From Neobacillus citreus (GTDB taxonomy: Bacteria; Bacillota; Bacilli; Bacillales; Cytobacillaceae): a DNA stretch of 64,000 bases. Positions 59,539 through 64,000 of the stretch are shown piece by piece. The stretch covers positions 1 to 64,000 of the forward strand of contig NZ_JAGYPE020000027.1 in assembly GCF_018343545.2 (NCBI RefSeq). The letters are read 5' to 3'. Position 1 is the stretch's first letter. Each line of letters begins with the position of its first letter. A model generated the notes under the pieces. That model saw only the letters and a program-made list of their open reading frames with translations, did not search any database and had not been told where the DNA came from. A program made the position numbers and the translations under genes.

Positions 59539-60315
59539 ATGTCTTTTGATAATATTTTGGTTGAAAAACTAGGGGCTATCGGGGTTATCAAAATCAATCG
59601 GCCTAGCGTTCGGAACGCTTTGAATCAGGATACCATTACCGAGATGGAAGAGGGGTTTGAGGCGCTTGAACGGGATGATAGGATTGGGGTCATTGTTTTA
59701 ACCGGAACAGGGGATAAAGCCTTTGCGGCTGGGGCTGATATCAATCAGGTCCGCGGCTATCAACCTATGGATGCCATTTCGTTCGGAATGTCCCGCTTTT
59801 ATCAAAAAGTGGAAAGCAGCCCAAAGGTGACCATCGCAGCGGTAAACGGCTATGCCTTAGGCGGTGGCAGTGAACTGGCGCTGTCCTGCGATATTCGGAT
59901 TGCCAGTGAGGATGCTAAATTTGGCCTGCCTGAACTTAACTTGGCGGTTATTCCGGCAGCAGGCGGGACTCAACGGCTGACAAGATTGATTGGCAAAAGC
60001 AGAGCCCTTGATCTTATATTAACAGGTGACGTGATCACTGCTGAGAAAGCAAAAGAAATCGGCTTGGTATCGGCAGTTGTTCCAACAGAAGAGTTATGGA
60101 GAGCTGTTGAAGAAAAGGCGGGGAAAATTTTAGCCAAGGGGCCTTTAGCGGTAAGGCTTGCCAAGCTCGCGGTTCACAGCGGAGCGGAAACGGATATTCA
60201 AACAGGTATATTGATAGAGCAACTGGCTCAAGCAGTACTGTACGGCTCCCTTGACAAGGAGGAAGGAACCTCGGCATTCCTTGAAAAACGACAAGCTTCA
60301 TTTATCGGCAAATAG
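59539..60315 (+). CDS. badK: crotonase, probable cyclohex-1-ene-1-carboxyl-CoA hydratase
   Basis: 258 residues, enoyl-CoA hydratase type with both catalytic glutamates: LGGGSELALSCD and FGLPELNLAVIPAAGGTQRL. Oxyanion loop DKAFAAGADI. In the pathway BadK hydrates cyclohex-1-ene-1-carboxyl-CoA. TAAGGAGATT precedes the ATG. The gene ends the operon at a strong terminator. A general beta-oxidation hydratase is the alternative; the neighbours favour BadK. Confidence 0.83.
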   Translation: MSFDNILVEKLGAIGVIKINRPSVRNALNQDTITEMEEGFEALERDDRIGVIVLTGTGDKAFAAGADINQVRGYQPMDAISFGMSRFYQKVESSPKVTIAAVNGYALGGGSELALSCDIRIASEDAKFGLPELNLAVIPAAGGTQRLTRLIGKSRALDLILTGDVITAEKAKEIGLVSAVVPTEELWRAVEEKAGKILAKGPLAVRLAKLAVHSGAETDIQTGILIEQLAQAVLYGSLDKEEGTSAFLEKRQASFIGK

Positions 60316-60322
60316 GCGGTTC

Positions 60323-60360
60323 AGCTTCAGTTTTCATTTTTAGAAACTGAAGCTTTTTTA
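60323..60360 (+). terminator. ali/bad operon terminator
   Basis: A perfect 11-bp stem AGCTTCAGTTT/AAACTGAAGCT is followed by TTTTTT. Confidence 0.92.
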
Positions 60361-60407
60361 TGGAGGTTTTCATTGTTCACAACTTGTTAATATTTCATTT
60401 GTAATGA

Positions 60408-60421
60408 ATGATTTTAATCAC
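60408..60421 (+). promoter_or_regulatory. FNR-like site upstream of the DUF438 gene
   Basis: ATGATTTTAATCAC keeps the core of the FNR box TTGATN4ATCAA (8 of 10 fixed bases). A possible -10 (TTATTT, 60443) would place the box near -41, the class II activation position. Confidence 0.4.
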
Positions 60422-60483
60422 AAACTCGTACCGGGATTAGTGTTATTTTTTAAAAAAGCAATTGACGAAGGAGAATCCTGGAT

Positions 60484-61713
60484 ATGAGTGAATTCATTAA
60501 TAACCGCGAACAACAAACATATAAGAATACTGAGCGAATTGAAATTTTAAAAGAAATTTTCAGAGATCTTCATAATGGAAGAAATTTAAATGAAGTAAAG
60601 GCTCATTTCGATGCTTTTATTGGCAAGGTTACCATTGAGGAAATTGCGCAGCTGCAGCTGGAGTTTGTCAACGAAGGAGGCATGCCGGCAGATGAGTTGC
60701 AGCGCCTGTACACTCAGCACACTGATATTTTTAAAGGAAGAATTGAGGAAGATAACCGCGAAAAACGTCCTGAGGAGCAGCCGGGACACCCGATTCACAC
60801 CTTCATGCTGGAAAATAGAGAGCTTGATAAATTAGTGAAAACGCAGCTCCAAGTGCATTTATGGCAGTTCGAAGAAGAGGATCATGCGGAAAATGTATTT
60901 AAGCTCTTAGAGGATATCAATTTACTGCTTGATATTGATAAACATTTCAATCGTAAAGAGCATTTGATTTTTCCGTACTTAGAAAACTACGGCATTTACG
61001 GTCCAACAAATAATATGTGGAGAATCGATGACTTCATCCGCGATGCAATAAAAGAAGTGAGACAAACACTACTTCATTATAATGGTGAAAAGAAGGTAGT
61101 GCTTGAAAAACTAAATTGGGTAATCGAAGAGGTAACAGCAATGATTTACCGTGAGGAGAACATTCTGTTCCCAATGGCGCTGGCCAATTTCACAGAAGAT
61201 GAATGGGTGAAAATTGCTCATGAGAGCGATGAAATCGGTTTTTGCCTAACCGAACCGGAAGCTGTTTGGAAACCAGAACGGAAGGCACTTGATGAAAATG
61301 CCATTTCCGAAGGCTATATTAAAATGGAAACCGGGATCCTGTCGTTAAAACAACTTGAACTGTTATTAAACCATTTGCCGGTTGACATTACCCTTATTGA
61401 TCATGAGGATGTGGTTCGTTATTTCTCGCACGGGAAGGAACGAATTTTTGCTAGAACAAAAGCGATTATCGGAAGGACAGTGCAAAATTGTCACCCGCCA
61501 AGAAGTGTTCATGTGGTCGAGGATTTGCTCGCAGACTTTAAATCAGGTAAGAAAGACAGCGAGGATTTTTGGATTAAGTTTCGCGATAAGTACGTCTACA
61601 TTAGATATTTTGCCGTTCGCGATGAGGATGGAAAATATGTAGGCACCTTGGAGTTTACGCAAAATATCGCCCCGATTCAGGCGATCGAAGGTGAAAAACG
61701 GATTTTATCATAA
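60484..61713 (+). CDS. DUF438-hemerythrin-PAS protein
   Basis: 409 residues. The order is DUF438 (about 15-85), a hemerythrin-like four-helix domain (about 100-255, ligands HPIHTFMLEN, HFNRKEHLIFPYLE and REENILFPMA) that would hold a di-iron centre, and a C-terminal PAS domain (about 290-405, PVDITLIDHEDVVRYFS). Such proteins are associated with nitric oxide or oxygen sensing. GAAGGAGAATCC precedes the ATG. The FNR-like upstream sequence fits regulation by low oxygen. Confidence 0.86.
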   Translation: MSEFINNREQQTYKNTERIEILKEIFRDLHNGRNLNEVKAHFDAFIGKVTIEEIAQLQLEFVNEGGMPADELQRLYTQHTDIFKGRIEEDNREKRPEEQPGHPIHTFMLENRELDKLVKTQLQVHLWQFEEEDHAENVFKLLEDINLLLDIDKHFNRKEHLIFPYLENYGIYGPTNNMWRIDDFIRDAIKEVRQTLLHYNGEKKVVLEKLNWVIEEVTAMIYREENILFPMALANFTEDEWVKIAHESDEIGFCLTEPEAVWKPERKALDENAISEGYIKMETGILSLKQLELLLNHLPVDITLIDHEDVVRYFSHGKERIFARTKAIIGRTVQNCHPPRSVHVVEDLLADFKSGKKDSEDFWIKFRDKYVYIRYFAVRDEDGKYVGTLEFTQNIAPIQAIEGEKRILS

Positions 61714-61737
61714 TGTTATAGAAGTAATTGGGATTGG

Positions 61738-61764
61738 CCCCCTCGGTGAATGAGGGGGTTTTTT
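61738..61764 (+). terminator. terminator of the DUF438 gene
   Basis: CCCCCTC pairs with GAGGGGG around GGTGAAT, followed by TTTTTT. Confidence 0.9.
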
Positions 61765-61911
61765 GTGTATATGGGAAAAGTGTACAGTGATCAGAATGTC
61801 GCAAGAAAAATAAATAAAAAAGACAAACTCATCCAAGTTAAATAATTAGCACAACGTGGCAAAATCATGTAATCTAAAAAGTGCGTTTTTGAAAATAAAG
61901 GAGGATGAGAA

Positions 61912-63354
61912 ATGGATAAATCCACTAATAAACGAGGCCCAATCGTGGCGCTTCTTTTAGCGGGAACATTTATCGCAATCTTAAATCAAACCTTGATGAT
62001 TACAGCAATACCTCCAATAATGAAGGAAATGAACATTACCGCCAACAGTGCGCAATGGCTGACGACCATTTTTATGCTTGTCAACGGTATTATGGTACCA
62101 GTAAGCGCATTCCTGTTAGAACGGTTTACCACCCGCCAGTTATTCTTGACTGCAATGAGCATTTTTGCAGCCGGTACAATAGTTGGGGGAATAGCCCCAA
62201 ATTTCGAATTTCTTTTATTAGGAAGAATTATTCAATCATGCGGAGCTGGAGTGATGCTACCGTTGATGCAAACGGTATTTTTGCTGATTTTTCCGGTTAA
62301 TCGACGCGGCGCTGCTATGGGACTAGTTGGACTTGTTATATCCTTTGCTCCGGCGATTGGGCCGGCCTTATCGGGATGGATTACGTCGCATTATTCATGG
62401 CGCCTCTTGTTTTTTATCATCCTGCCAATAGCTTTAATAGACATTGTTGTCGCATACTTCACCTTGAGAAATGTTACCGAATTATCGAAACCCAAAGTCG
62501 ATTGTCTTTCCATCATTTTATCCTCTATTGGATTCGGCAGTCTTCTATATGGATTCACATGTGCAGGAAATTTTGGCTGGGGAAGCGGCATCACTCTTTT
62601 TACATTAGGAATCGGAGGTCTTGCCTTGGTATGGTTTATTACAAGACAGTTACGTCTGGAACATGCCATGCTGGAATTTAGAGTATTTAAAATTTCGATT
62701 TTTCCGCATGCCATCATTATCGGGATGGTAGGGTTTATGGGGTTAATTGGTGCTGAAACGATCATTCCTTTATATATGCAAAATATGAGAGATTTCTCAG
62801 CGTTTGAGGCAGGCCTTGCTCTTTTACCGGGCGCGCTAATAAGCTGATTTTTGGCACCGATTATCGGTAGGATTTTTGATAAAATTGGTGCTAGATGGCT
62901 GGTAATCACAGGTTTAATCATAATAACCGCATCCTCATTTGTGTTTACTAAATTGGGTCCAAACACAACCATTACCTTTATAACAGTTTTATATAGTATT
63001 AGGATGTTCGGCCTCTCCATGGTTATGATGCCGGCTGCCACGGCAGCCCTAAACCAGCTTCCGAAACGGCTCATTCCCCATGGAGCAGCAATGGATAATA
63101 CGATGAAAATGATTGCCGCATCGGTTGGGACTGCAATTCTTGTCACTGTGATGACGACAACTGCTGCATCGGCGAAGGATGAGCCGGGAATCTTATATCC
63201 GGATATCCACGGTGCCAACATGGCATTTATGGTGATTGCTGTACTATCGCTTTTGACGCTGGTTCTTTCGTTTTTTATAAAAAATGACACCCTGCCTGAA
63301 GAAGGTAATGAAGATGAGGGGCGCCGAAACATACGAGTGAAATTCCAAGAATAG
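61912..63354 (+). pseudogene. DHA2-family MFS efflux carrier broken by an in-frame stop
   Basis: The open frame runs 480 codons in one phase except for TGA at 62845-62847 (codon 312). The first part has about 10 helices (WLTTIFMLVNGIMVPVSAFLLERF, motif C-like GLVISFAPAIGPALSGWI). The rest continues APIIGRIFDKIGARW directly after the stop, so reading in frame restores a normal EmrB/QacA-type carrier. One base change (for example GGA or TGG to TGA) is enough. A sequencing error is the alternative. Gene intact otherwise, with AAAGGAGGATG upstream. Confidence 0.8.
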
Positions 63355-63366
63355 AGTGCCCATTTG

Positions 63367-63394
63367 AAGAGGAGGCGAGTGTCTCCTCTTTATT
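63367..63394 (+). terminator. terminator after the MFS pseudogene
   Basis: AAGAGGAG pairs with CTCCTCTT around GCGAGTGT, followed by TATTTT. Confidence 0.78.
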
Positions 63395-63540
63395 TTGTGT
63401 GAAAGCATGTCCGTCTACCAGGTGAAGGTACTTGACCATGAAGCCGTAGGTGTGGTTAGCCTAACGTAATCGTGTCCGTGATTTAAGTTTTAGTAAATAT
63501 TAGTAGCAAAGACCTATTCTTTTCGAGATATTGATGATGA
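63395..63540. other. unassigned intergenic stretch
   Basis: About 145 bases with higher GC content than the flanks and a small palindrome GTTAGCCTAAC near 63456. I see no ORF, tRNA or known repeat. It could be a decayed mobile element or a structured RNA. Confidence 0.3.
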
Positions 63541-63553
63541 GATAATAGGTGCA

Positions 63554-63567
63554 AGTAAGCGTTTTCT
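63554..63567 (+). promoter_or_regulatory. cre-like site upstream of the pullulanase-like gene
   Basis: AGTAAGCGTTTTCT matches the cre consensus TGWAANCGNTNWCA except at both end positions. Confidence 0.5.
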
Positions 63568-63576
63568 ATTGGTAAT

Positions 63577-63594
63577 TGTGCAAACGTTTGCGCA
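63577..63594 (+). promoter_or_regulatory. LacI-family operator (MalR/CcpA type)
   Basis: TGTGCAAACGTTTGCGCA contains the perfect palindrome GCAAACGTTTGC. It lies 24 nt before the start codon and is typical of MalR or CcpA control of starch genes. Confidence 0.7.
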
Positions 63595-63617
63595 AAAAAA
63601 CAGGGGGAGGAAAATGA

Positions 63618-64000
63618 ATGAAAGGAAAATCACGTAAGTGGATGAATTACCTTGCACTTTTGGCATTAGTAGTGCAAACGATTGCAGGAACAGCTTTTTT
63701 CCATCCGGCACAAACAAATGCAGAAGGTCGGATTGTGACTCTAGTTGGTGACCTGCAAGATGAGCTAGGAGGTTCCGGTGAGTGGAATCCTGCAGATCCT
63801 GCTACACAAATGAAATTGCAGGAAACGGGAAAGTACATTCTAACCGGTAAGCTGCCTGCGGGAAATTATGAATATAAAATTGCCATAAATGGCACCTGGG
63901 ATGAGAACTACGGGGCAGATGGGGCACGGAACGGTGATAATTATAAATTATCACTTGATAAAGAAACAGAGGTTACGTTTGTTTATGATGACACTACTCA
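63618..64000 (+). CDS. secreted pullulanase-like protein (5' part only)
   Basis: The window holds the first 127 codons and ends inside the gene. A signal peptide (MKGKSRKWMNYLALLALVVQTIAGTAFF) with cleavage near TNA-EG is followed by VTLVGDLQDELGGSGEWNPADPATQMKLQETGKY, which resembles the X25 module of amylopullulanases. GGGGGAGG lies 7 nt before the ATG at 63618; an ATG four bases earlier is out of frame and stops at once. Starch-type operators upstream agree with the assignment. Confidence 0.72.
   Translation, partial: MKGKSRKWMNYLALLALVVQTIAGTAFFHPAQTNAEGRIVTLVGDLQDELGGSGEWNPADPATQMKLQETGKYILTGKLPAGNYEYKIAINGTWDENYGADGARNGDNYKLSLDKETEVTFVYDDTT

Noticed and set aside
60376-60400. Rex-like sequence before the DUF438 gene
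   Set aside because: TTGTTAATATTTCA agrees poorly with TTGTGAA-N4-TTCACAA; the FNR-like match is better.
62391-63332. Minus-strand open frame of 313 codons opposite the MFS gene
   Set aside because: It is open only because the plus strand encodes hydrophobic codons; the plus frame is a recognisable transporter and the minus product has no family features.

Overview
The window looks like chromosome from an endospore-forming member of the Bacillaceae (Bacillus/Neobacillus-like). The evidence is the CcpN/YqfL pair, spore-coat genes resembling cotA and cotH, a YaaH/SleL-type LysM-GH18 enzyme, strong AGGAGG ribosome sites, TTG and GTG starts, moderate-to-low GC and CodY-, CcpA- and CcpN-like operator sequences. 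No phage, insertion sequence, CRISPR array or rRNA gene was seen.

Layout. 1-760: a seven-tRNA cluster (Gly, Leu, Ala, Met, Tyr, Trp, Ile). 0.8-6.0 kb: an Fpg/Nei-type glycosylase, then ccpN-yqfL-ppdK, a gluconeogenic control module that carries CcpN-like boxes over its own promoter. 6.0-6.8 kb: a 21-bp-period repeat, a small YbxH-like gene and a type I toxin-antitoxin locus of the BsrE/TxpA kind that was too short for ordinary gene calling. 6.8-15 kb: a SUV3-like helicase, a LysM-GH18 protein, a PBP4-type carboxypeptidase, a CWC protein, a HIT-like protein, a CBS protein with a HEPN-like motif and an acidic orphan. 15-22 kb: a WYL regulator followed by an AddB/AddA-like helicase-nuclease pair. 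22.3-31.5 kb: a compact ethanolamine microcompartment locus (eutL, eutM, a flavoprotein, eutN, eutS, eutP, eutA, eutB, eutC, a permease) behind a leader terminator. A six-unit 21-bp repeat lies between eutA and eutB.

31.5-39.2 kb: a CotG-like protein divergent from a CotH kinase, a Gfo/Idh/MocA oxidoreductase, a DedA protein, an HSL esterase, an orphan peptide-type ABC permease pair and an unsecreted endonuclease I. 39.5-45.1 kb: brnQ, then a 3-hydroxybutyrate module (GntP permease, dehydrogenase, sigma-54 activator) with a near-perfect sigma-54 promoter, three upstream palindromes and a cre site. 45-52.6 kb: an NmrA-type reductase, a GNAT enzyme, an MFS carrier, the CotA laccase, a HAD hydrolase and a BsuPI lipoprotein. 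52.7-60.3 kb: a probable cyclohexanecarboxylate degradation cluster: a hotdog protein plus a sigma-54 activator, then a sigma-54 promoter driving aliB-hotdog-badI-aliA-badH-badK. 60.4-64 kb: a DUF438/hemerythrin/PAS protein with an FNR-like site, an MFS carrier broken by one stop codon, and the start of a secreted pullulanase-like gene behind cre/MalR-like operators.

The best candidates for new biology are four. The first is the sigma-54-controlled ali/bad operon with its twin hotdog proteins that lack the usual histidine. The second is the pair of independent 21-bp-period repeats that both stay open as heptapeptide frames. The third is the toxin mRNA with exact end-to-end complementarity. 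The fourth is the WYL-linked AddAB-like pair. All homology calls are from reading the sequence and memory of the families; no search was run.
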